A DNA stretch of 27,566 nucleotides from positions 1 to 27,566 of IMG/VR virus record IMGVR_UViG_3300045051_000838; one strand, given 5' to 3'. Shown piece after piece: positions 5,079 to 11,909 of this stretch. Numbering within the stretch: position 1 is the first letter of the stretch; every line of letters begins with the position of its first letter. The translations under genes were made by a program, and so were the position numbers. This DNA comes from a virus. The notes beneath the pieces were generated by a model. It did not search any database. It was given only the letters and a program-made list of their open reading frames with translations, and was not told where the DNA came from.

Positions 5079-7613
5079 ATGCCAACGGTCAGAATTCGCA
5101 CTATTCCAATCAGCCGGACTCAGAAGAAGTTTCGCGAGTCGAAAGCTTGGATGACCGGCTTCTGCGCTGGACGTGGCGCCGGTAAGACTAAGATCGGTGC
5201 GATTCATATTTGTCGAACCGCTCGCAAAGACGATCCGTGCATGTGCATCTCGCCCGATGCCAACATGATCCGGGATACAACTCTGCCGACATTCATCGAG
5301 ACCGTGAAGTTTACCGGCCAGTACATTCGTCACGTCACGACACCAACCCCGCGCGTGCTCTTCTACACGGAAGACGGCGGCGTTTCGGAATTGATGTTCA
5401 AAGGTGCCGAAAAGCCGGACAAGTTACGCGGGCCAAGCAAAGCAATCCTTTGGTTCGACGAAGCGTCCATTATCAGCAAAGAAGCATTCGACTACGGCAT
5501 TGCTGTTTGCCGGCATCGCGGCCGCATGTCGCCGGTCCTTTGCACATTCACCCCTCGCGGCTTCAAGCACTGGACTTTCGAAAGCTTTTACGAGCCGATT
5601 GACGAAAGTATGATCGGCCAGATTGGAAACGATGGATCATCACTTGATGGAATCGAATGGTTCAAAGGTCGGCCGTATCGACCGAAACCCAACACGCATC
5701 TGATTTTCTGCGCGACAAAAGACAATCCGTTCGCCCCTCGCGAGTTTTCCGACATCATCGGAAGCAATTATTCGCAGATGTTGCGAGAGCAAGAACTAGG
5801 CGGCCAGTTCGTTGAGATATCGGGACTCATGTTTCGGCGCGAGTGGTTTCGCATGGTCGACGAATCGCCAAGGAACGCAACGAGAATTCGCTATTGGGAT
5901 AAAGCTTGCCTGATAGCAAGTACGAAAGTTGACACAATCAATGGACCGGTTTCTATCGAGAAAATTAAGAAAGGCGACAAGGTATTAACTCGCGACGGCT
6001 ATCGAAAAGTTGAATGGTCCGGAAAAACCAAGTCAACAAATCAAATCGTGTCTGTTGTTTTTTCCAACGGTTCTGTTGTGACTGGTACACGAGACCATTT
6101 GGTATGGACCAGGAACCGCAATTGGGTAGAACTAGGTTCTCTAAGAGATGGTGATCATGTTTTATCTGGCAATGAGGTTCGTGGCGAATGTCAAGAAAGC
6201 GAAACGAAAAGCTTGAATCGGTTGAGTTCAATGGCTTGCGATACGTTCGAAAGCCAAGGGGGCGATACTTCTACTGCAACCGCTGGAATCCTGAAAAAAA
6301 GCAATACGAATACCGTTCGTTGCACAGAGACATTTGGGAAAGCGTCCACGGGGACATACCCGATGGCCACCATATCCACCACATTGACAAAGACTGGAGC
6401 AATAACGACATATCGAATCTGGAGTGTTTGCCGCCGAAGGAACATTTCAAACTGCACCCAGAATTCAATAAGTCAGGAACTCCTTTCTCAAATCCAGAGC
6501 ATCACAGAAAAGCAATGGAAGCTCTTTCAGATTGGTTCAACCAGAATCGCGACAACGAAAAGTATAAGCAGCAATGCCGCGATCGAGGCTACGCAACATG
6601 GAGTAAGGTTCAAGCCAAGACTTACTGTTGCGAAAAGTGCGGGCAGAAGTTTGAGTCACGTAAAATCGGTACTCAGCCAAGATTTTGCTCAAAGAAGTGC
6701 TTTGCTAAATCAAGGGCACCAAAGCCAGAACGAAAGCGAGAGCTTGTTTGCGAAATATGCAATCGAACCTTTCAGGGATTTAGACGAACTAAAACGTGTT
6801 CAAACGCTTGTCGTCAAAGGTCAAGGAAAGCCAATTCCCGTTTACGATCTAACGGTTGATGATCGTCACGAATTCTTTGCCAATGGTGTGCTGGTTCACA
6901 ATTGCACTCCAGGATCAGGGGCTTACTCTGCCGGCGTGTTGATGGCTCGGGACGATCGAGGAATCTACTACGTCGAGGATGTTGTTCGCGGCCAATGGGG
7001 AGCCCATGAGCGAAATACGGTGATTCTTCAGACTGCTCAGCGCGACGCGTGGAAGTATCGAGGCAACGTAACGATCTACATCGAACAGGAAGGCGCGGGA
7101 TCCGGCAAGGAAGTTACCGATCAATTGATCGTCATGCTGTCCGAATTCCCTGTCTATCGCGATCTGGCGTCCGGGTCGGCTCAAGGCTTCAAGTTGAAAG
7201 GCGGCATTCGATTGCCGGGCGATGCGAAGATCAGGAGAGCTCAACCGTTTTCGGCTCAAGCGGAAGCTGGGAATGTGTGTGTTGTGAACGCTCGCTGGAA
7301 TGGCGATTTTTTAGAAGAGCTTTGCGCCTTTCCCGAGTATCGATTCGTCGACCAAGTAGACGCGGCCAGCGCGTGCATGTTGAAGCTTGCTGCTCAAGCT
7401 CCCGATGGGATCCACGCATCCCAAGATATCGTCAATACCGGCATCGACTTTGGTTTGCTCGGTTCGCTCGGTGGCAACGCTGCGGAACGATATCTCGAAG
7501 AATACTCGCGCGGGGCGAAGCGAAGTTATGACGTCGATCCTCGTGACTTGTTGGGTAACAACGATTCGAACGAAGACGACTATCTCAGTTCGCCTTTACC
7601 CTGGAATCGATGA
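5079..7613 (+). CDS. terL: Terminase large subunit interrupted by an intein
   Basis: The 844-codon frame encodes an ATP-driven DNA packaging motor plus nuclease, split by a 332-residue intein; the spliced protein would be 512 residues, normal for the family. Walker A is GRGAGKT (residues 31-37), Walker B ILWFDEA (123-129), and a coupling-motif-like CTFTPRG follows near residue 155. The RNase H-fold nuclease begins at RYWDKA, with the expected catalytic Asp at 274. Further nuclease signatures follow the intein: VTIYIEQEGAGSGKE and FPEYRFVDQVDAAS. The intein sits two residues after Asp274, at A276/C609, so the unspliced protein should have no assembled nuclease site. The ATG is two bases after the terS stop. 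The stop TGA overlaps an ATG at 7613. Confidence 0.92.
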   Translation: MPTVRIRTIPISRTQKKFRESKAWMTGFCAGRGAGKTKIGAIHICRTARKDDPCMCISPDANMIRDTTLPTFIETVKFTGQYIRHVTTPTPRVLFYTEDGGVSELMFKGAEKPDKLRGPSKAILWFDEASIISKEAFDYGIAVCRHRGRMSPVLCTFTPRGFKHWTFESFYEPIDESMIGQIGNDGSSLDGIEWFKGRPYRPKPNTHLIFCATKDNPFAPREFSDIIGSNYSQMLREQELGGQFVEISGLMFRREWFRMVDESPRNATRIRYWDKACLIASTKVDTINGPVSIEKIKKGDKVLTRDGYRKVEWSGKTKSTNQIVSVVFSNGSVVTGTRDHLVWTRNRNWVELGSLRDGDHVLSGNEVRGECQESETKSLNRLSSMACDTFESQGGDTSTATAGILKKSNTNTVRCTETFGKASTGTYPMATISTTLTKTGAITTYRIWSVCRRRNISNCTQNSISQELLSQIQSITEKQWKLFQIGSTRIATTKSISSNAAIEATQHGVRFKPRLTVAKSAGRSLSHVKSVLSQDFAQRSALLNQGHQSQNESESLFAKYAIEPFRDLDELKRVQTLVVKGQGKPIPVYDLTVDDRHEFFANGVLVHNCTPGSGAYSAGVLMARDDRGIYYVEDVVRGQWGAHERNTVILQTAQRDAWKYRGNVTIYIEQEGAGSGKEVTDQLIVMLSEFPVYRDLASGSAQGFKLKGGIRLPGDAKIRRAQPFSAQAEAGNVCVVNARWNGDFLEELCAFPEYRFVDQVDAASACMLKLAAQAPDGIHASQDIVNTGIDFGLLGSLGGNAAERYLEEYSRGAKRSYDVDPRDLLGNNDSNEDDYLSSPLPWNR
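5907..6902 (+). other. Intein in terminase large subunit, splicing domains only in the terminase frame
   Basis: The intein runs from Cys277 to Asn608 (332 residues) and is followed by Cys609 as C-extein +1. Block A is CLIASTKVDTINGPVSIEKI followed by KKGDKVLT. Block B is TGTRDHLVW with the TxxH pair T337 and H340. Block F is VYDLTVDDRHEFFANG and block G is VLVHN before Cys609, with penultimate His607 and terminal Asn608. These are the residues needed for class 1 protein splicing with a Cys nucleophile. Between about residues 370 and 570 the terminase frame has no endonuclease motif. It reads as a Ser/Thr/Asn-rich, poorly structured stretch because another gene is encoded there in a different frame. 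Base use here is visibly more A/T-rich than the flanking exteins, consistent with horizontal arrival. Confidence 0.92.
6188..6859 (+). CDS. HNH homing endonuclease nested out of frame inside the intein
   Basis: A 223-residue protein is encoded in a different frame from terL (positions 2 mod 3 against 0 mod 3). ATG 6188 lies ten bases after GAGG (6174-6177), a plausible ribosome binding site; the frame is closed upstream by TGA at 6173. Residues 45-80 match HNH enzymes of homing type: SLHRDIWESVHGDIPDG, then HHIHHIDKDWSNND (61-74) and NLECLPPKEHFKLH. Two Cys4 fingers follow: C148xxC151 with C167xxxC171, and C188xxC191 with C204xxxC208. Such fingers help DNA binding in phage homing nucleases. 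It begins where the N-terminal splicing domain ends and runs into the C-terminal one. Expected role: cutting intein-free terminase genes to spread the intein (inference). The third forward frame is closed by TGA at 6214. Confidence 0.88.
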   Translation: MSRKRNEKLESVEFNGLRYVRKPRGRYFYCNRWNPEKKQYEYRSLHRDIWESVHGDIPDGHHIHHIDKDWSNNDISNLECLPPKEHFKLHPEFNKSGTPFSNPEHHRKAMEALSDWFNQNRDNEKYKQQCRDRGYATWSKVQAKTYCCEKCGQKFESRKIGTQPRFCSKKCFAKSRAPKPERKRELVCEICNRTFQGFRRTKTCSNACRQRSRKANSRLRSNG

Positions 7614-7670
7614 TGCGTTATCAAACGATTGCGGCATCAATCGCGGAACGGGGCTTGGCAGTTCTCAATC

Positions 7671-7871
7671 ATGATCGAAATTTTCATCGGCTTACTGCTG
7701 GCAATTACTTCCAAAAAATGGCAAGAACTGTTGGCCATTGCAATCGTCACGTTGATCGTCTGCCGATCGTTCAAGGTTGATTGGGTCGCATCGGGTTTGA
7801 TCAGTGCGATTGTGGCTGCTGTAGCGTTGGTTGTGATGTTGGTGTTTGCCTTGGAAACGGGATTTAGGTGA
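7671..7871 (+). CDS. Small membrane protein with two predicted transmembrane helices
   Basis: ATG 7671 begins MIEIFIGLLLAITSKKW, a 66-residue protein. Two hydrophobic stretches are clear: residues about 1-30 (IFIGLLLAIT and ELLAIAIVTLIV) and about 40-62 (GLISAIVAAVALVVMLVFAL). They are separated by a short polar loop with CRSFKVDW. There is no family signature. It could be a holin-like or other small phage inner-membrane protein; its position right after the terminase does not settle this. No strong ribosome binding site is visible. An overlapping frame (7613-7780) starting at the terminase stop is an alternative. Confidence 0.5.
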   Translation: MIEIFIGLLLAITSKKWQELLAIAIVTLIVCRSFKVDWVASGLISAIVAAVALVVMLVFALETGFR

Positions 7872-7889
7872 AAGAAGCATAGGTGAACT

Positions 7890-8111
7890 ATGTCCATTCG
7901 AGATTATCGATCGGAAAGGGCTATGACGCGAGCATACGAGGCCGGCGCGAAGTCTTTTCGGCTCAACCATCGTGCCGACGATTGCCCTTTTGATCGCTCA
8001 ACCGAGTTCTCATCAAAACTGCGGCAACGTTGGTTTGATGGCTTTTACGAAGAGCGGATTCGCACCGTGCTAAGCCATGTGTTCCGACGACACCGAATGT
8101 CTTTTCCTTGA
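7890..8111 (+). CDS. Ribosome-modulation-factor-like small protein (RMF/CrpP type)
   Basis: This 73-residue basic protein has a good AGGTGA ribosome binding site before ATG 7890. The central pattern AYEAGAKSF, DDCPF, then LRQRWFDGFYEER follows the layout of the RMF/CrpP family: a first helix with AxxxGxxA, a Pro-Phe/Tyr turn after Cys or Asn, then a second helix with W-x-x-G-F/W. RMF binds 16S rRNA during ribosome hibernation; phage and plasmid relatives are diverse and mostly uncharacterised. The assignment is by eye over about 35 residues. It stands alone between the small membrane protein and a repeat copy, in the packaging module. Confidence 0.5.
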   Translation: MSIRDYRSERAMTRAYEAGAKSFRLNHRADDCPFDRSTEFSSKLRQRWFDGFYEERIRTVLSHVFRRHRMSFP

Positions 8112-8116
8112 TTTTG

Positions 8117-8133
8117 CCCGCCAAGGGAAAGGG
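8117..8133 (-). repeat. Dispersed CCCTTTCCC repeat, reverse orientation
   Basis: The + strand reads CCCGCCAAGGGAAAGGG, the reverse complement of CCCTTTCCCTTGGCGGG. Its purine-rich end AAAGGG lies seven bases before a possible GTG start at 8141 and could serve as ribosome binding site. Confidence 0.75.
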
Positions 8134-8140
8134 TTTTGCA

Positions 8141-8557
8141 GTGTCCAAGTTGTCGTACCAGGGCTATTCGCTCGAAAACCGCTTTCGGTATTGGATTGAT
8201 GAAGCCGAACGCCGTGGTCAAAAAAATTTTCCCGCTTGTCCTATTTGTTTGATTCGTCCAGCCAAAAAAATTTCAAAGGCAAAAACACTGCGGCGGAAGC
8301 AACGAAAGCAACCGAAATATCATGTCAATCCTTTCAAAGCTGGCAGCGGCATCCAAGCGTCTTCTCCAATCGGCTGCAGCGGCCCGGCTGGCCGGCGATC
8401 GCGCTCCACTGCTGGGGCAACTGGTCTCCCAGTTCACTCGCGGGAAAGCTCCACCGGTTCAAGGAAAGTCAAAGCGAGAGTTAGAACGCGAGCTTATCAG
8501 CCTGATCAAGCAGTCGGGCGAAAGCATTTCCGCCGACGACGAAAGAAGACTGCTTGA
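8141..8557 (+). CDS. Possible small gene overlapping the KTSC gene
   Basis: GTG 8141 (VSKLSYQGYSLENRFRYW) follows AAAGGG of the repeat. The first 60 residues look like a protein (FRYWIDEAERRGQKNFPACP, then ICLIRPAKK) with a CxxC pair. The remaining part, beyond 8322, overlaps the KTSC-domain gene in another frame and reads as a shadow. Either a short gene with a long overlapping tail or a decayed reading frame is possible. The 8112-8321 gap has no better candidate. Confidence 0.35.
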   Translation: MSKLSYQGYSLENRFRYWIDEAERRGQKNFPACPICLIRPAKKISKAKTLRRKQRKQPKYHVNPFKAGSGIQASSPIGCSGPAGRRSRSTAGATGLPVHSRESSTGSRKVKARVRTRAYQPDQAVGRKHFRRRRKKTA

Positions 8558-9341
8558 CGCGATTCTGAACCAAAGTCGAGCGGCAAATGTAGCGATCGAC
8601 GCTATCGCGCCCTTCCTTCCTGGCGGGGCTCATCCAACTGGACGCGCTCCGACTCGTCAGCAAACTCAATCGGTCTATCCACCAGCTGCAGCTCCATCTG
8701 ATCCAGAGCAAGAGCTTGAATTGCTTGGCCGTGATGCGTCTTACGATCCGCGGCTATGGGAACGCGTCGAGTCGAACCAAGTTCGTGTTGTTTCGTCGAG
8801 CAATGTCTATTCGTACTACTTCGAGCGCGAAAACGTTGGTGCGGATACTGGCATCTTGTTTGTGACGTTTCTCGATTGGGCTCCCGGGATGAAGCAAGGC
8901 GAGCGGTCTGGGCCGGGGCCGACTTATGCCTACTACGATTTCCCGTTTCGCAAATTTGAACAGTTCGAGTCAGCGGCGGATGAGTCGGCCGGAAAAGCTG
9001 TGTGGGATTTCTGTCGCGTCCGTGGCACAATCGCTGACCATCAGCATCGATACCGATTGATCCAGGTCAGCGGCGACTATATTCCTCGAAAAGCAACTCG
9101 CGGCGGGTTTGTCCGTCGAAGTTTGCTGTCTCCCGGCATGTCACCTGGAGCGCGAAGGCGGGTTATGGATCGAGCGATCGAGGCTTATTTGCGGCGGAAT
9201 CCAACGGCAAGAATCAGCGACGTCCAAGGCGGCATGATTCAACGCAGTTCGCTTCCGGAGACTCGATTTAACGCTAGGCCGAACAGGGGCGAGCCGGGTC
9301 GGGGGAATCCAGGGAGAGGAACTCCGAGACGCGGGAATTAG
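8322..9341 (+). CDS. KTSC-domain protein with Gly/Arg-rich tail
   Basis: This 339-residue protein has three parts. The N-terminus (1-110) is helical and basic (SKLAAASKRLLQSAAAARLA). A Pro/Gln linker, containing a dispersed-repeat copy that encodes FLPGGAH, leads to a domain at about 145-250 that fits KTSC: VESNQVRVVSSSNVYSYY, GILFVTFLDW, then YYDFPFRKFEQFESAADE. The usual pattern is an SS-x-I start, a beta-meander with L-x-V-x-F, and a Y-x-Y-x-x-V-P helix. The tail is GEPGRGNPGRGTPRRGN. KTSC domains are small, common in phage and conjugative-element genes, and lack a proven activity. The location between terminase and portal suggests a virion or packaging accessory. Confidence 0.55.
   Translation: MSILSKLAAASKRLLQSAAAARLAGDRAPLLGQLVSQFTRGKAPPVQGKSKRELERELISLIKQSGESISADDERRLLDAILNQSRAANVAIDAIAPFLPGGAHPTGRAPTRQQTQSVYPPAAAPSDPEQELELLGRDASYDPRLWERVESNQVRVVSSSNVYSYYFERENVGADTGILFVTFLDWAPGMKQGERSGPGPTYAYYDFPFRKFEQFESAADESAGKAVWDFCRVRGTIADHQHRYRLIQVSGDYIPRKATRGGFVRRSLLSPGMSPGARRRVMDRAIEAYLRRNPTARISDVQGGMIQRSSLPETRFNARPNRGEPGRGNPGRGTPRRGN
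8610..8628 (+). repeat. Dispersed CCTGGCGGG repeat inside the KTSC gene
   Basis: CCCTTCCTTCCTGGCGGGG lies in frame and encodes PFLPGG, in the proline-rich linker before the KTSC-like domain. Confidence 0.7.
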
Positions 9342-9365
9342 CGATTTAGCGATTTAGCGATTTAG
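9341..9365. repeat. Triple 8-bp repeat that places a stop in all three forward frames
   Basis: GCGATTTA occurs three times in tandem at 9341-9364, followed by GC. Because the period is 8, the TAGs at 9347, 9355 and 9363 fall in three different frames. They follow the KTSC stop TAG at 9339. The 69-bp gap before the portal gene holds nothing else recognisable. Confidence 0.8.
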
Positions 9366-9410
9366 CAACTGGCTATTGAAAACCAACAACCAACTCAAAG
9401 CAGAGCAAAA

Positions 9411-11099
9411 ATGTCCCAAGGTTTCGTTCCAGATTCCGATTTGTTGATCAACGGTCCATTTGCTGGTTCTGTTGGTGATGCGTTCGACGGCGATCCCAAT
9501 TCGCCAGCACGCGTATTCAACCTTGCGGCTCCCGCTCCTGATCTAGCTTCCGGCTGGCCTGGTACCCCACCAAGCTTCAATCAACAAGTCGTCCCGCATA
9601 TCTTTACGGTTGCGGGGCAAGTTGGTTTGGCAGGCCGCGCTTATCTCGCGGCCGACGAAGCGTTGATGCACGATCCCGAGAACGCAGAGCGAATGCGAGC
9701 CGACTGCGGCATCATGGAATCGGTGGAAGCTCGGCAAAAGGCTGTCGCTTTGCTGAACTGGCACCTCGAACCGGAAGATTCGAAAAGCCAAGAGCAAAAA
9801 GATTTGTGTGAGGCACTGAAGAAAATCATCAGCCGAACGCCTCGGTTTGTTGAGATGCGTCGATGGCTGTTGGAAGCGGTTTGGAATGGCCGGTCGGGCG
9901 TTGCGCTGCAGTTCCGCAATCGTGAGATCGGCGGCTTTCGTCGGATCGCGGTTTCGCGATGGGAGCCTCGAAACGGCGATAAGTTTGTCTTCCGATACGA
10001 CGATGGCTCGGGCCGATACGATCCCGATCAGATTGGAATTCGAATTGGTATCGCGGGCGTCAATCTGGATCGGTATCGACGGCAAGGCAAGATTGAGTAC
10101 ACCAGCCAAGGAATGGTGTATTGGTTTGACCAGCACGAACGGAAGCGATTCATCTTGCACAAGCATATGGTCGAAGACGGGCCGTTTGATCAGGTGATGT
10201 TGTCGGGAAGAATCCACGGCGTCGGCATTCGCACTCGCATCTACTGGATGTGGTACCAGATGGTCGAATGTATGCAGCGGGCTCTGGAGTACTTAGACCG
10301 GTCGGCATTTGGCGTCGAGCTGTGGCGGTACCCGGCGAACAATCCGAAGGCGATGAAGGCAACCCAAGAAGCCGCTACAAGGAACGTCGGCGGCGGTCGA
10401 TCGATCGTCCTCGTACCAGTGTGGACTGGTGACAATGCCGACCAATACGGCGTCGAGCATCTTGAGCCGGGGCTAGCTGGCGTCGATGCGTTGCTGGGCG
10501 TCATCAAAGATTTCTATCGCATGACGATGAAGCGATACATCATGGGCCAGACGTTGACTTCGGAAGCGGAAGCGACTGGACTCGGAAGCGGCGTTGCTGA
10601 TGCTCATCTCGCGACGTTTGCGGACATCGTAAGCTACGACGCGCGGAATTTAGAGGAGACGATGACTGAGGATTTCGTTCGTCATCTCCAGGTGTGGAAT
10701 TTCCCGCAATACGCTCGTCACTACATTCGGTTCGTCATCGACACCGAGAGCGACGATGCGAAGGCCAAGATGGAATCCTTCAAGTCCGCTTGGGAGATGG
10801 GGATGGAAATTAAGACAGCTGATGTGGCGGATGCGATTGGCATTTCTGTTCCATCGGCGGATGAAGACAAGTTGTTCAATCCTCAAGTTTGGTCGGCGAT
10901 TCAGCAGGCCAAGGCTGGTGGAGTGGTACCAGGTGGGATGGGGATGGCACCGGGGACGGGGATGGCACCAGGCGGGATGGGGGCAGGGCCAGGGATGGGG
11001 CAAGGTAGTCCAGTGGCAAATCCAGCGGCCAATCAGCAGGCTTCTTTCCCTGGAGGGAACGTTGGTAACTCCGCTAAACCGGAAGTGATTCAAGGCTAG
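9411..11099 (+). CDS. Portal protein, Mu gp29-like (DUF935 type)
   Basis: This 562-residue protein forms the presumed dodecameric portal through which DNA enters the head. Recognition rests on the DUF935 pattern from residue 80 on: MRADCGIMESVEARQKAV, LLNWHLEPED, then MRRWLLEAVWNGRSGVALQF. It continues with WEPRNGDKFVFRYDDGSG, a DRSAFGVELWRYP segment and FYRMTMKRYIMGQTLTSEAE with the typical GQT-T motif. Residues after about 500 are low-complexity Gly/Met/Pro repeats (GGMGMAPGTGMAPGG) and include a dispersed repeat encoding ASFPGGN. The size and its place between terminase and capsid genes fit a portal. ATG 9411 has only a weak ribosome binding site (AGCAGAGC). Confidence 0.8.
   Translation: MSQGFVPDSDLLINGPFAGSVGDAFDGDPNSPARVFNLAAPAPDLASGWPGTPPSFNQQVVPHIFTVAGQVGLAGRAYLAADEALMHDPENAERMRADCGIMESVEARQKAVALLNWHLEPEDSKSQEQKDLCEALKKIISRTPRFVEMRRWLLEAVWNGRSGVALQFRNREIGGFRRIAVSRWEPRNGDKFVFRYDDGSGRYDPDQIGIRIGIAGVNLDRYRRQGKIEYTSQGMVYWFDQHERKRFILHKHMVEDGPFDQVMLSGRIHGVGIRTRIYWMWYQMVECMQRALEYLDRSAFGVELWRYPANNPKAMKATQEAATRNVGGGRSIVLVPVWTGDNADQYGVEHLEPGLAGVDALLGVIKDFYRMTMKRYIMGQTLTSEAEATGLGSGVADAHLATFADIVSYDARNLEETMTEDFVRHLQVWNFPQYARHYIRFVIDTESDDAKAKMESFKSAWEMGMEIKTADVADAIGISVPSADEDKLFNPQVWSAIQQAKAGGVVPGGMGMAPGTGMAPGGMGAGPGMGQGSPVANPAANQQASFPGGNVGNSAKPEVIQG
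11042..11059 (+). repeat. Dispersed repeat in the portal C-terminal tail
   Basis: TTCTTTCCCTGGAGGGAA is the GGAGGG variant of the dispersed element. It is in frame and encodes SFPGGN in the disordered end of the portal protein. Confidence 0.65.
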
Positions 11100-11112
11100 A
11101 AGGAGCGATACC

Positions 11113-11337
11113 TTGGCAGTCCGTAACTACGAAGAAGACGTTCTGAAAATCTGGTACGACAACAAAAACAACGACTCAAAGGTCGTCAAGTTCTATTCTC
11201 GACGGCGATTTGAAGACGGGCAAAAGCTGATCTGCTCACTCCAGCAGCAGGGCTTCATCGTGCGGTCGCAACGCATCAGCAAGCGGGAATTCAACACCTA
11301 CAAGCTTGCGAATCCGGATGTGAGATTGGTTGATTGA
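11113..11337 (+). CDS. Small basic protein, TTG start, unknown
   Basis: This 74-residue protein starts at TTG 11113, chosen because AAGGAG (11100-11105) lies eight bases upstream and there is no ATG in this position. The sequence is MAVRNYEEDVLKIWYDNKNN, then a KVVKFYSRRRFEDGQKLICS helix and LQQQGFIVRSQRISKREF. It looks like a compact alpha/beta fold of about 70 residues; I do not recognise the family. The stop TGA overlaps the ATG of the methyltransferase gene (TGATG), so the two are probably translated together. Confidence 0.65.
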   Translation: MAVRNYEEDVLKIWYDNKNNDSKVVKFYSRRRFEDGQKLICSLQQQGFIVRSQRISKREFNTYKLANPDVRLVD

Positions 11338-11876
11338 TGGGAAACATCATGCAAGAAGTAATAGTTCCTATCGTTAATCAACGAGGCATTGGCGGCCACA
11401 CATCTCCCAATCGTGGAGCAACAGATTCGTGGATCACTCCAAAGAACATTATCGACGCACTGGGGCCATTCGATTTGGATCCATGTCAATGCACTCCCCA
11501 GCCGTGGGCGTGCGCGGAAAACGCATTCACCATCGAACAAGATGGGCTTAGCCAAGATTGGTACGGTCGCGTTTGGCTCAACCCACCATACAGTGAAGTT
11601 TGGAAATGGATGGAAAAGCTTGCGGATCACGATCACGGCACGGCGTTGATTTTCGCAAGAACAGAAACAGAAGGTTTCGTCCAGCAAGTTTGGAAGCGGG
11701 CAACGGCGGTGATGTTTCTTCATGGTCGATTGTTTTTCCATAAGCCGGATGGAACCAGGGCGAAAGGAAACAGTGGCGGACCATCGTGTCTTGTCGCATA
11801 TGGGCACGATGATGCACAACGTTTGAAGTCGTCAGGATTGGCTGGGTCGATCGTTTATTGGGATTCGTCGTGGTAA
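11337..11876 (+). CDS. dam: DNA N6-adenine methyltransferase, phage Dam type
   Basis: This 179-residue protein starts at ATG 11337, overlapping the upstream stop. It matches the short phage Dam family (PF05869-type): DSWITPKNIIDALGPFDLDP carries the D-x-W-x-TP start and the FDLDP AdoMet-binding loop, followed by CQCTP and GLSQDWYGRVWLNPPYSEVW with the NPPY catalytic motif IV. The end is ALIFARTETEGFVQQVW and FLHGRLFFHKPDG. The family modifies adenine in short sites, often GATC, to escape host restriction or regulate packaging; the exact site is not readable from the sequence. GATC occurs very often in this window, so most genes would carry target sites if that is the specificity. It lies between portal and polyvalent-protein genes. 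Confidence 0.85.
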   Translation: MGNIMQEVIVPIVNQRGIGGHTSPNRGATDSWITPKNIIDALGPFDLDPCQCTPQPWACAENAFTIEQDGLSQDWYGRVWLNPPYSEVWKWMEKLADHDHGTALIFARTETEGFVQQVWKRATAVMFLHGRLFFHKPDGTRAKGNSGGPSCLVAYGHDDAQRLKSSGLAGSIVYWDSSW

Positions 11877-11909
11877 CGCAATCTATTGTTGATGCTCAAA
11901 GGTGAAAAA

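Noticed and set aside
7613-7780. 55-residue frame starting at the terminase stop, with AERGLAVLNHDRNFHRL resembling the end of a PIN domain
   Set aside because: It is too short for a PIN domain, lacks the acidic active-site residues and overlaps the better-supported membrane protein at 7671. The resemblance covers about 17 residues only.
9543-10217. 224-codon minus-strand open frame over the portal gene
   Set aside because: It is a codon-bias shadow of the portal gene with no recognisable motif.
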